A stretch of 6,390 bases of DNA, from NCBI GenBank assembly GCA_027008965.1, contig JALVDN010000433.1, positions 1 through 6,390 of the forward strand, in the 5' to 3' direction. The DNA is from Flavobacteriales bacterium (GTDB lineage Bacteria; Bacteroidota; Bacteroidia; Flavobacteriales; Flavobacteriaceae). Under the pieces are notes generated by a model. That model was not told where the DNA came from, searched no databases, and worked only from the letters and a program-made list of their open reading frames with translations. A program made the position numbers and the translations under genes. Of the stretch, positions 1 to 6,390 are shown piece by piece (position 1 is the first letter of the stretch; the number at the start of each line of letters is the position of its first letter).

Positions 1-849
1 GAGCCGCCCCGTGACCGGAAAGAACAATATCAAACCGAAAAAGATTCCATTTTAAGTTTTCTTCAAACACATACTTATACTATCGATGCGGATATGAATT
101 TTGTGTTAGATACTTTCACTGATCCCAATACCCAAACGCCTCTCATCAATGTTATGCAAACGGTTCAAGTAAAAGACCCGGAAGTAGATGATTTGATCTA
201 TGATATTTATTATTTGAGCATTGCCCCGGGAACCCAAGATACGGTTTCCACAACAGACAATGTAATGTTAACAGGTAAGATTTTTGATTTTAAATTTAAT
301 CTACTGGTCGAATCCACCCACTACATTCCCGAATGGACATCCGTTTGGAAGCCTTTTGTGAAAGGTTTTCAAGCTTTAGGGTTGAGAAGAGTAATACCTT
401 TTTTTAAAACCGGAACTTATACGGCAAATCCTGACGGGACTGTTGATTTTCAAAACTATGGAAACGGTGTGGTTATCATGCCTTCGGGATTAACACCTTA
501 TTCATCCTCCGTTGATTTCGGGAACGGAAATACATACAAAGCCTATTCTCCTGTTATTATTCAATTTCATGTATTATATGTGGACTATGATGTGGATGAT
601 GATCATGTCCCTAATTATTATGAAGACTTGGATGGCGATGGAAACCCAAATAATGACAACACGGATTTGGAGAAAGAACAAGAAGTATTCGGAGAAAATT
701 ATAGTGGAATACCCGATTATCTGGATGCAGATGATGATGGCGACGGAATCCGTACTAAAGACGAAGACCCTAACGGAAACGGTGACCCTCGCGATGATGA
801 CTCCGACAACGACGGTATCCCCAACTATTTGGACGCGGACACACATTAA
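1..849 (+). CDS. FKBP-type peptidyl-prolyl cis-trans isomerase with Asp-rich repeat tail, 5'-truncated by the window edge
   Basis: The reading frame is open from base 1, so the true start, and presumably a lipoprotein signal peptide, lies upstream; the Met at base 94 (codon 32) is internal. Counting codons from base 1, the FKBP fold is visible as a Gly-Lys-Ile-Phe-Asp strand (F95, D96), the segment around V120-G122-F123, the loop GVVIMPSGLTPYSSS (Y167), and the closing strand SPVIIQFHVLYVDY (183-196). Codons 1-31 (PPRDRKEQYQ...) and the overall order match the Bacteroidota FKBP lipoproteins. This family is expected to isomerise Xaa-Pro bonds in envelope proteins. F123 sits where FKBPs usually carry the active-site Trp, so catalysis may be weak. 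Codons 197-282 form an acidic Asp/Gly/Asn tail. The stop is 9 bases before pta, suggesting co-transcription. The family call is fairly sure from motifs; secretion is inferred because the N-terminus is not visible. Confidence 0.8.
   Translation, partial: EPPRDRKEQYQTEKDSILSFLQTHTYTIDADMNFVLDTFTDPNTQTPLINVMQTVQVKDPEVDDLIYDIYYLSIAPGTQDTVSTTDNVMLTGKIFDFKFNLLVESTHYIPEWTSVWKPFVKGFQALGLRRVIPFFKTGTYTANPDGTVDFQNYGNGVVIMPSGLTPYSSSVDFGNGNTYKAYSPVIIQFHVLYVDYDVDDDHVPNYYEDLDGDGNPNNDNTDLEKEQEVFGENYSGIPDYLDADDDGDGIRTKDEDPNGNGDPRDDDSDNDGIPNYLDADTH
601..846 (+). repeat. Asp-rich, thrombospondin type 3-like repeats encoded in the FKBP tail
   Basis: Three related units are visible in the protein: DHVPNYYEDLDGDG (codons 201-214), SGIPDYLDADDDGDG (235-249) and DGIPNYLDADTH (271-282). 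They share a (I/V)P(N/D)Y core followed by alternating Asp residues, and are separated by other acidic, Asn/Gly-rich spacers. Regularly spaced DxDxDG patterns of this kind usually bind calcium and are common at the ends of secreted Bacteroidota proteins. The repetition is clear at protein level and only partial at DNA level (compare 706-732 with 814-840), so this looks like an old coding repeat, not recent tandem duplication. Confidence 0.65.
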
Positions 850-858
850 CACCTTTCC

Positions 859-3024
859 ATGAAAAAATCAGTTTATATAACCACGGTTGAACCCAATAGC
901 GGAAAATCGGTGATTACATTGGGTTTGATGAATGAACTATTGGCTAAAATAGGTAACGTTGGCTATTTCAGGCCCATTGTTAATCAAGAAGAAGACAATC
1001 ATGTGCAAACGGTATTAAACTTCTTCAAATTGTCGCAAACAACTAAAGAATCCTATGCACTTACCAGAGCGGAAGTCATAAAATATCTTAATGAAGGAAA
1101 TGAACAGAAAATATTTGACAAAATCATTAGAAAACATAAAAAACTCCAAAAAAGATATGATTTTATTCTGGTGGAAGGAAGTGATTTCGCCGGTGAAGGG
1201 GTTATTCTTGAATTCGGATTGAACGTAAAAATTGCCGTTAACCTCAATACACCCACTATACTTGTTGGAAATGCAGATAACAAAAAAATAACCGATTTCA
1301 TTTCCGGGATACAACTGGCTTATGATAGTTTTAAAGAGAAAAATGTGCAGGTGGTAGCGCTCATTGCCAATAAAGTTCCATCCAAATATCTTAAAACTAT
1401 TGTGGAACGACTGAGAAAAAAAGTAGATGAAGAAGTATATATCACGGCCATCGCCAAAGATGAAACCTTGGCTAACCCGGGAATCAGGGACATCATCAAA
1501 GCCATGGATGCGGAAATTTTGTTGGGCGAACATGCATTGGATAAAGAAATTAAAAGAATTGCGGTAGGAGCCATGCAGATTAGACATTTTCTCAAATACA
1601 TCAAAGACAAAACCCTTGTCATCACTCCCGGTGACAGGGCGGATATCATTTTGGCTTCATTACAAGTGGACAGGTCATATAACTATCCCGGCATATCAGG
1701 AATTGTTTTATCGGGAGGATTGAAACCCGAAAAAAGCATTATGAAACTCCTGGAAGGCATCAACACCAATGTGCCCATCCTGTCTGTCAAACCCCAAACC
1801 TATGAGGCGGCCACACAAATTGAATCCATCAAGGTTCAAATTAATCCCGATGACAAAACGAAAATCTACCGGTCCATCCGGTTGTTTAATAAATACGTGG
1901 ACTCTAAAATTTTAATGAAAAAAATCACCGACTTTGAAGCGGAAGACAAAATGACACCTGGACTTTTCCTTTATATGTTGGAAGAAAGAGCTTCCAAAAA
2001 CAAAAAAAGAATCGTTTTGCCCGAAGCCATTGATCCCAGAATTTTGAAAGCCGCCGCCAAAATTGTTGAAAAAGACTTGGCCGATATCATCCTCTTGGGA
2101 AAAGAAAAAACCATTAAAGCCATTGCCAAAGAAAATAATATTGATTTAGATTGGGATAAAGTGACCATTATTGACCCTGAAACTTCTCCATTAAAAGACA
2201 AGTATGCCAAAAAGCTCTATGAACTCCGCAAACATAAAGGTGTAAATTTAGCCATGGCCTATGATTTGGTGGAAGACGGTGCTTATTTCGGAACCATGAT
2301 GGTACGTGAAGGGGATGCGGACGGAATGGTATCAGGTGCTATCCACACAACAGCACATACCATCCGACCGGCGCTTCAAGTGATTAAAACCAAACCCGGT
2401 TCCAATTTTGTTTCATCCACCTTTTTTATGGCCATGCCCGACCGTGTATCCGCCTTTGCCGATTGTGCCATTGTCCCCAATCCCAATGCGGAACAATTGG
2501 CCGAAATAGCCATCATGACCGCCGATGCGGCCAAACAATTCGGATTGAAACCCAAAGTGGCCATGTTGAGTTATTCTTCGGGCACTTCCGGTTCGGGTGA
2601 AGATGTGGAAAAAGTAAGAAAAGCCACTGAGATAGTCAAGAAAAAACGCCCTGATATTCTCATTGAAGGTCCCATTCAGTATGATGCGGCAGTGGACCCC
2701 AAAGTAGGCAAAAAGAAATTGCCGGGTTCTCCGGTGGCAGGAGAAGCCAATGTGCTTATTTTCCCGGATTTAAACACAGGGAACAACACCTATAAAGCCA
2801 TTCAACGTGAAACCGGAGCGCTAGCTATAGGCCCCATGTCTTTGGGACTTCGTAAACCGGTGAATGATTTGAGTCGTGGTGCCACGGTAGATGACATTTA
2901 TAATACTATTTTATTGACTTCTATTCAAGCGCAAGAAACAGAAAAAGAAGGAAAAGCACCTGAAAAAAGCGATTCAAACCATAAAACTGAATCAAAAAAA
3001 GCAGTAAAACTTGACAAATCATAA
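859..3024 (+). CDS. pta: Phosphate acetyltransferase, long three-domain form
   Basis: This 721-residue cytoplasmic enzyme interconverts acetyl-CoA plus phosphate with acetyl-phosphate plus CoA, normally paired with acetate kinase. Residues 1-230 are a BioD-like P-loop domain with a GKS motif (G15-S17, in EPNSGKS) and an LVEG strand near 104-107. Residues about 232-345 are a DRTGG domain (TPGDRAD at 256-262). The catalytic PTA/PTB domain runs from about 366, with RIVLPEA (384-390), VREGDADGMVSG, SYSSGTSGSGED (from 571), GPIQYDAA (604-611), GSPVAGEANVLIFPDL (623-638) and KPVNDLSRG (666-674). These are the family's signature blocks, so activity is expected. The domain ends near 692 and is followed by a 29-residue Lys/Glu-rich tail, which is not part of the fold. 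The ATG at 859 lies 9 bases after the FKBP stop and puts the P-loop at the usual distance. No Shine-Dalgarno sequence precedes it. No acetate kinase gene is present in the window. Confidence 0.96.
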   Translation: MKKSVYITTVEPNSGKSVITLGLMNELLAKIGNVGYFRPIVNQEEDNHVQTVLNFFKLSQTTKESYALTRAEVIKYLNEGNEQKIFDKIIRKHKKLQKRYDFILVEGSDFAGEGVILEFGLNVKIAVNLNTPTILVGNADNKKITDFISGIQLAYDSFKEKNVQVVALIANKVPSKYLKTIVERLRKKVDEEVYITAIAKDETLANPGIRDIIKAMDAEILLGEHALDKEIKRIAVGAMQIRHFLKYIKDKTLVITPGDRADIILASLQVDRSYNYPGISGIVLSGGLKPEKSIMKLLEGINTNVPILSVKPQTYEAATQIESIKVQINPDDKTKIYRSIRLFNKYVDSKILMKKITDFEAEDKMTPGLFLYMLEERASKNKKRIVLPEAIDPRILKAAAKIVEKDLADIILLGKEKTIKAIAKENNIDLDWDKVTIIDPETSPLKDKYAKKLYELRKHKGVNLAMAYDLVEDGAYFGTMMVREGDADGMVSGAIHTTAHTIRPALQVIKTKPGSNFVSSTFFMAMPDRVSAFADCAIVPNPNAEQLAEIAIMTADAAKQFGLKPKVAMLSYSSGTSGSGEDVEKVRKATEIVKKKRPDILIEGPIQYDAAVDPKVGKKKLPGSPVAGEANVLIFPDLNTGNNTYKAIQRETGALAIGPMSLGLRKPVNDLSRGATVDDIYNTILLTSIQAQETEKEGKAPEKSDSNHKTESKKAVKLDKS

Positions 3025-3041
3025 TATTACCATTATATTTA
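3011..3041 (+). promoter_or_regulatory. Candidate Bacteroidota-type promoter for clpC
   Basis: TTG at 3011-3013 and TATATTTA at 3034-3041 are separated by 20 bases. The Bacteroidota housekeeping promoter is TTG, about 19 bases, then TAnnTTTG; here only the last G of the -7 box is missing. The TTG lies inside the last codons of pta and the -7 box in the gap. The expected transcript would start about 10-15 bases before the clpC ATG, giving a very short leader. The region is AT-rich, so a chance match is possible. Confidence 0.4.
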
Positions 3042-3060
3042 TCAGTTAAACCAACAAAAA

Positions 3061-5631
3061 ATGATGGAAGAAAAATATTCCAACGAGCTTAAAGAAATCA
3101 TCTTGAAAAGCCGTGATTTTGCCATTAAAACCGGAGAAAGACAAGTAGGCACAGGGCATTTGGTATATACGGCACTTCATTTGGATAGAAATAATCCGAT
3201 GCGCGAATTTCTGGAAGAAGTTTTTGAAGTAGAAATAAAATCATTAATCAGGAAATTCAATTCCATTTTGACATATTCATCTAAAACAGACAAGCCTTCC
3301 GGCTATGAGAGCGAAAATTTGGTATCTCTAACACCTCAAGCGGCGGCCGCACTAAAACGAGCCAAGTTAAACGCCATGCAACTGGGCGAAGAAGAGATTT
3401 CTTCAGTCCATCTTCTGATGGCCATTCTTCAAAATGAAAATGACCCCGTAACTAAAATATTTAATCGTTACGGTTTAACTTACGAAGAAATGTACGATGA
3501 ATATTCTTTTATGAAAGAAGCCGGAGAAGAATTTAATGAAGATTTGGAGAAGGAAGACAATCAGCCCAGAAGTCAATATGGCGAAGATGAAGACATGCAT
3601 CGTTCACATCAAACGAGAGGATCCAAACCCAAAAAAAGTAAAACCCCTGTTTTAGATAATTTCGGAAGGGATTTGACCAAATTAGCAAGAGAAGGCAAAC
3701 TGGATCCGGTGGTGGGGAGAGAAAAAGAAATCCAACGTGTTTCACAAATTTTAAGTCGTCGCAAAAAAAACAATCCTATTTTGATAGGTGAGCCCGGCGT
3801 AGGAAAATCAGCCATTGTAGAAGGTTTGGCATTGCGTATTGTGCAAAAAAAAGTTTCTCGCGTTTTATTCAATAAACGGATAGTGGCCTTGGATTTGGCA
3901 AGTTTGGTGGCCGGAACCAAATATCGCGGGCAATTTGAAGAAAGGATGAAAGCCTTGATGAACGAATTGCTCAATAATCCGGATGTTATATTATTCATTG
4001 ACGAAATTCATACGATTGTAGGAGCGGGAGGAGCCACCGGCTCATTGGATGCATCCAATATGTTTAAACCCGCCCTTGCCCGCGGAGAATTGCAAACCAT
4101 CGGAGCCACTACATTAGATGAATACCGGCAATATATAGAAAAAGACGGCGCCTTGGCCAGGAGGTTTCAAATGGTGATGGTGGAACCCACCTCCGTGGAA
4201 GAAACCATTCAAATTCTTCATAATATCAAAGACAAATACGAAGAACATCATAACGTGACCTATACAGATGAAGCCATAGAGGCAGCCGTAAAATTGACCA
4301 ACCGCTATATGACCGACCGCTATCTACCGGATAAAGCCATTGACGCTTTGGATGAAGCGGGTTCTCGGGTTCATCTGACCAATATTGTAGTGCCCGATTA
4401 TATCAAAACATTGGAAGAAAAGCTCGAAGAGATCAAACAAGACAAAATCAAAGCGGTGAAAACCCAAAATTATGAGGAGGCCGCAAAATTACGAGATGCC
4501 GAGGATAAAGTGGAGACCCAATTGAAAACCGCTCAAAAACGATGGGAAGAAGAGATGAAAGAGCATCCGCAAGAGGTATCCGAAGAAAATATTGCCGATG
4601 TGGTTTCCATGATGACCGGCATTCCCGTAACGCGTATTGCCGAAGCCGAAAGCGAAAAATTGAAACGCTTGCCTGAAATTATAAAGAAACAAGTTATCGG
4701 ACAAGATGAGGCGGTGGAAAAAGTGGTGAAAGCCATCCAACGAAACAGATTGGGATTGAAAGATCCTAACAAACCCATCGGTTCCTTTATTTTCTTGGGA
4801 CAAACCGGTGTGGGAAAAACCCAATTGGCCAAAGTGCTGGCCAAAGAATTATTTGACAGTGAAGATGCGCTCATTCGTATTGACATGAGCGAATACATGG
4901 AGAAATTTTCCATTTCCCGTCTGATAGGTGCTCCTCCCGGATATGTAGGCTATGAAGAAGGTGGACAATTGACCGAAAAAGTACGCCGAAAACCCTATTC
5001 CGTAGTCCTTTTTGATGAAATAGAAAAAGCTCATCCGGATGTTTTCAATATGTTGCTTCAAATTTTGGATGAAGGTTTTATCACGGACAGTTTGGGAAGA
5101 AAAATTGATTTTAGAAACACAGTGATTATTCTCACATCCAATATTGGTGCAAGGCAGTTGAAAGATTTCGGAACAGGTGTGGGCTTCGGTACTTCCGCCA
5201 AAAAGGCACAAATGGATCAACATGCCAAAAGCGTGATTGAAAAAGCCTTACGTAAAACCTTTGCCCCTGAATTTTTGAACAGGATAGACGATATTATCAT
5301 TTTCAATGCATTGGAAAAAGAACATATTCATCAAATCATCGATATTGAATTACAAAAGCTATTCAAACGTGTGCAAGAAGCAGGGTATGAATTGGCAATC
5401 ACAGAAAAAGCCAAGGATTTCATTGCCGAAAAAGGTTATGATAAACAATATGGCGCCCGGCCGTTGAAACGCGCCTTGCAAAAATATGTGGAAGATTTGT
5501 TGGCGGAAGAAATCCTTGAAACACACTTAAAAGAAGGCGATAAAGTGATTATTGATTATAAAGAAGGTGAAGACAAACCCTTTGTAAAAATCATTAAAAA
5601 CAAACCGGAGGAACAGAAGGATAAAAAGTAA
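3061..5631 (+). CDS. clpC: ClpC-type ATP-dependent Clp protease ATP-binding subunit (Hsp100 unfoldase)
   Basis: This 856-residue hexameric AAA+ unfoldase is expected to thread damaged or tagged proteins into the ClpP peptidase in the cytoplasm. Residues 1-150 are the double Clp_N repeat (VGTGHLVYTALH, 29-40; ISSVHLLMAIL, 113-123). A charged linker, about 155-195, leads to D1: Walker A GEPGVGKS (243-250), pore-loop Y288 in KYRG, Walker B D314/E315, Arg pair R367/R368. A short middle region holds a UVR motif (about 447-485), which marks ClpC and is unlike the long ClpB coiled coil. D2 has Walker A GQTGVGKT (580-587), pore loop GYVGY (627-631), Walker B D652/E653, and sensor 2 R800 in GARPLKRAL. 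VGF at 707-709 lies where ClpP-docking loops carry their hydrophobic-Gly-Phe tripeptide, which argues for a ClpP partner and against ClpB. All ATPase residues are intact. The start is the first of two adjacent ATGs, preceded by an A-rich leader (ACCAACAAAAA) with no Shine-Dalgarno motif; the second ATG (3064) is possible. It follows pta by 36 bases. Confidence 0.95.
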   Translation: MMEEKYSNELKEIILKSRDFAIKTGERQVGTGHLVYTALHLDRNNPMREFLEEVFEVEIKSLIRKFNSILTYSSKTDKPSGYESENLVSLTPQAAAALKRAKLNAMQLGEEEISSVHLLMAILQNENDPVTKIFNRYGLTYEEMYDEYSFMKEAGEEFNEDLEKEDNQPRSQYGEDEDMHRSHQTRGSKPKKSKTPVLDNFGRDLTKLAREGKLDPVVGREKEIQRVSQILSRRKKNNPILIGEPGVGKSAIVEGLALRIVQKKVSRVLFNKRIVALDLASLVAGTKYRGQFEERMKALMNELLNNPDVILFIDEIHTIVGAGGATGSLDASNMFKPALARGELQTIGATTLDEYRQYIEKDGALARRFQMVMVEPTSVEETIQILHNIKDKYEEHHNVTYTDEAIEAAVKLTNRYMTDRYLPDKAIDALDEAGSRVHLTNIVVPDYIKTLEEKLEEIKQDKIKAVKTQNYEEAAKLRDAEDKVETQLKTAQKRWEEEMKEHPQEVSEENIADVVSMMTGIPVTRIAEAESEKLKRLPEIIKKQVIGQDEAVEKVVKAIQRNRLGLKDPNKPIGSFIFLGQTGVGKTQLAKVLAKELFDSEDALIRIDMSEYMEKFSISRLIGAPPGYVGYEEGGQLTEKVRRKPYSVVLFDEIEKAHPDVFNMLLQILDEGFITDSLGRKIDFRNTVIILTSNIGARQLKDFGTGVGFGTSAKKAQMDQHAKSVIEKALRKTFAPEFLNRIDDIIIFNALEKEHIHQIIDIELQKLFKRVQEAGYELAITEKAKDFIAEKGYDKQYGARPLKRALQKYVEDLLAEEILETHLKEGDKVIIDYKEGEDKPFVKIIKNKPEEQKDKK

Positions 5632-5638
5632 GAATGTG

Positions 5639-5646
5639 TATATTTG
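5639..5646 (+). promoter_or_regulatory. -7 promoter box for tRNA-Arg
   Basis: TATATTTG matches the Bacteroidota -7 consensus TAnnTTTG exactly, and is followed by GCA as in the second exact box at 5800. It lies in the 25-base gap between the clpC stop and the tRNA, about 10 bases before the mature tRNA 5' end, which is a sensible distance for a tRNA promoter. I see no TTG at the expected -33 position, which would fall in the clpC 3' end, so only half the promoter is supported. Confidence 0.55.
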
Positions 5647-5656
5647 CACGACCTCC

Positions 5657-5728
5657 GGCTCCGTAGTTCAACGGATAGAACGGCGGTTTCCTAAACCGTA
5701 AATCCGGGTTCGATTCCCGGCGGAGCTA
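5657..5728 (+). tRNA. tRNA-Arg, anticodon CCT
   Basis: A complete 72-base cloverleaf can be drawn by hand. Acceptor stem: GGCTCCG (5657-5663) with CGGAGCT (5721-5727), 7 pairs with a terminal G-U. D arm: GTTC/GAAC (5666-5669 with 5678-5681). Anticodon stem: GCGGT/ACCGT (5683-5687 with 5695-5699), closing the 7-base loop TTCCTAA with anticodon CCT at 5690-5692. T arm: CCGGG/CCCGG (5704-5708 with 5716-5720) around TTCGATT. The discriminator is A5728. CCT decodes AGG, hence arginine. The CCA end is not encoded (CGC follows), so it must be added by tRNA nucleotidyltransferase. The gene sits 25 bases after clpC on the same strand and is followed by a strong terminator. Confidence 0.97.
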
Positions 5729-5743
5729 CGCCTGAAAAAATTC

Positions 5744-5771
5744 ACCGGTTCCGAACGGAGCCGGTTTTTTT
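5744..5771 (+). terminator. Rho-independent terminator after tRNA-Arg
   Basis: ACCGGTTCC (5744-5752) pairs with GGAGCCGGT (5757-5765) around the loop GAAC, giving nine base pairs with one G-U, followed by a run of seven T (5765-5771). An A-run precedes it at 5735-5740. It should end transcripts from the tRNA promoter and any readthrough from clpC, since no other terminator lies between clpC and this point. Confidence 0.9.
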
Positions 5772-5799
5772 ATCATCATTAAAGACCAAAAATATTGCG

Positions 5800-5807
5800 T
5801 ATTTTTG
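5800..5807 (+). promoter_or_regulatory. -7 promoter box for the ABC-F gene
   Basis: TATTTTTG is an exact match to TAnnTTTG, followed by GCA, and lies between the terminator and the ABC-F start. It would give a leader of roughly 25-30 bases. No clear TTG box is seen about 19 bases upstream. Its position just after a terminator and before a gene supports a real promoter. Confidence 0.55.
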
Positions 5808-5840
5808 CATTTATTGAACTCATAAAATAATTCGCATAAA

Positions 5841-6390
5841 ATGTTGAAAGTAAATAATTTATCCATACAATTCGGCAAGCGTGTTTTGTTTGATGATGTG
5901 AATGCACAGTTCACCAAGGGAAATTGCTATGGGATCATTGGTGCGAACGGTGCAGGAAAATCCACTTTCCTGAAAATTTTGTCGGGTGAAATGGATCCCA
6001 CAACTGGAACGGTGGAATTGGAAAAAGGAAAACGAATGTCTGTTCTGCAGCAAGACCACCATAAGTTTGACGACTACACAGTGCTGGATACGGTGATTAT
6101 GGGCAACAAGGAGTTATATGATATCATGAAAGAAATGGATGCCTTGTATGCCAAAGAAGATTTTTCGGACAAAGATGCGGAACGGGTTGGAGAACTGCAA
6201 GTTCGTTTTGAAGAAATGGGCGGATGGAATGCCGAAGCCGATGCGGCGGCCTTATTGTCCAATTTGGGCGTACCGGAAGAATTGCATCACAAAATGATGA
6301 AAGATTTGGAGCCGAAGATGAAGGTCAGGGTTTTACTGGCGCAAGCGCTTTTCGGCAATCCGGATGTGTTAATTTTGGACGAGCCTACCA
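5841..6390 (+). CDS. ybiT: ABC-F family ATPase, YbiT type, 3'-truncated by the window edge
   Basis: The window holds the first 183 codons of a soluble ABC-F protein, a family with two ATPase domains and no membrane segments that acts on the ribosome. The first ATPase domain shows an aromatic-side strand (IQFGKRVLF, 9-17), Walker A GANGAGKST (34-42), a Q-loop in LQQD (69-72) and Walker B VLILDEPT (176-183). The block YTVLDTVIMGNKELYDIMKE (79-98) and the following helical insert ending in GGWNAEADAAALL resemble E. coli YbiT closely. The usual LSGGQ signature is replaced by LEPKMKVRVLLAQALF (156-171); YbiT has the same kind of degenerate motif in this domain, so this is a subfamily trait and not decay. 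The linker, second ATPase domain and stop lie beyond the edge. The start has no Shine-Dalgarno motif, only an AT-rich leader. The YbiT symbol rests on remembered sequence likeness; ABC-F membership is secure. Confidence 0.9.
   Translation, partial: MLKVNNLSIQFGKRVLFDDVNAQFTKGNCYGIIGANGAGKSTFLKILSGEMDPTTGTVELEKGKRMSVLQQDHHKFDDYTVLDTVIMGNKELYDIMKEMDALYAKEDFSDKDAERVGELQVRFEEMGGWNAEADAAALLSNLGVPEELHHKMMKDLEPKMKVRVLLAQALFGNPDVLILDEPT

Noticed and set aside
512..862. Long open frames on both strands overlapping the FKBP tail (512-862 + and 574-852 -)
   Set aside because: They arise from the GAT/GAC-rich repeat sequence read in other frames. The products are Met/Thr/Ile- or Val/Ile-rich low-complexity chains with no recognisable motif.
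1015..1649. Antisense open frames inside pta (1015-1587, 1053-1301, 1320-1649)
   Set aside because: They lie entirely opposite a strongly supported gene, have no recognisable domains, and no promoter or start context of their own.
4489..5223. Antisense open frames inside clpC (4489-4824, 4533-4913, 4849-5223)
   Set aside because: They overlap one another and the conserved ATPase motifs of ClpC; their codon content is the mirror of the real gene.
3061..5631. Assignment of the large ATPase as ClpB disaggregase
   Set aside because: The middle region is short with a UVR motif instead of the long ClpB coiled coil, and a VGF tripeptide is present at the ClpP-docking loop position in D2.
5605..5658. 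Inverted repeat CCGGAGG (5605-5611) and CCTCCGG (5652-5658) spanning the clpC end and the tRNA 5' end
   Set aside because: Seven pairs across a 40-base loop with no extension on either side; the first arm is coding and the second overlaps the tRNA by only two bases. It is likely chance.
5701..5770. tRNA 3' end as an attachment site for an integrated element
   Set aside because: A real attachment site would be followed by an integrase gene and a longer direct copy of the tRNA end. Only about six bases (CGGAGC) recur, and normal housekeeping genes follow.
6306..6354. Broken ABC signature motif in the ABC-F gene as a sign of a pseudogene
   Set aside because: YbiT-type proteins naturally have a degenerate signature in the first ATPase domain; the Walker A, Q-loop and Walker B motifs are intact and the frame is open.

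Overview
The window reads as ordinary chromosome from a Bacteroidota member, most likely a flavobacterium-like organism. Four things point there: a lipoprotein-type FKBP with an Asp-rich tail of the kind known from flavobacteria; a long three-domain phosphate acetyltransferase; start codons preceded by A/T-rich sequence with no Shine-Dalgarno motif; and exact copies of the Bacteroidota -7 promoter box (TAnnTTTG) in front of the tRNA and the last gene. Base composition is moderately AT-rich and looks even across all genes, so I see no island, phage, insertion sequence or CRISPR array.

Layout, all on the + strand: (1) bases 1-849, the 3' part of a secreted FKBP-type peptidyl-prolyl isomerase ending in Asp/Gly/Asn repeats; (2) 859-3024, phosphate acetyltransferase (pta), only 9 bases downstream and probably co-transcribed; (3) 3061-5631, a ClpC-type Hsp100 unfoldase, with a candidate promoter of its own in the short gap and overlapping the end of pta; (4) 5657-5728, tRNA-Arg(CCT), 25 bases after clpC, with its own -7 box; (5) 5744-5771, a strong intrinsic terminator; (6) 5841 to the right edge, the first 183 codons of a YbiT-type ABC-F ATPase behind its own -7 box.

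The genes cover separate housekeeping functions: envelope protein folding, acetyl-CoA/acetyl-phosphate metabolism, protein quality control with ClpP, and translation (tRNA-Arg, ABC-F). There is no intergenic stretch above 300 bases; the longest is the 112-base segment from 5729 to 5840, which holds the terminator and the ABC-F promoter. I found no convincing new biological system. The points most worth a second look are the terminator arm that perfectly complements the 5' acceptor strand of the neighbouring tRNA, the Trp-to-Phe change and acidic repeat tail of the FKBP, the charged tail on Pta, and the lack of any terminator between clpC and the tRNA.
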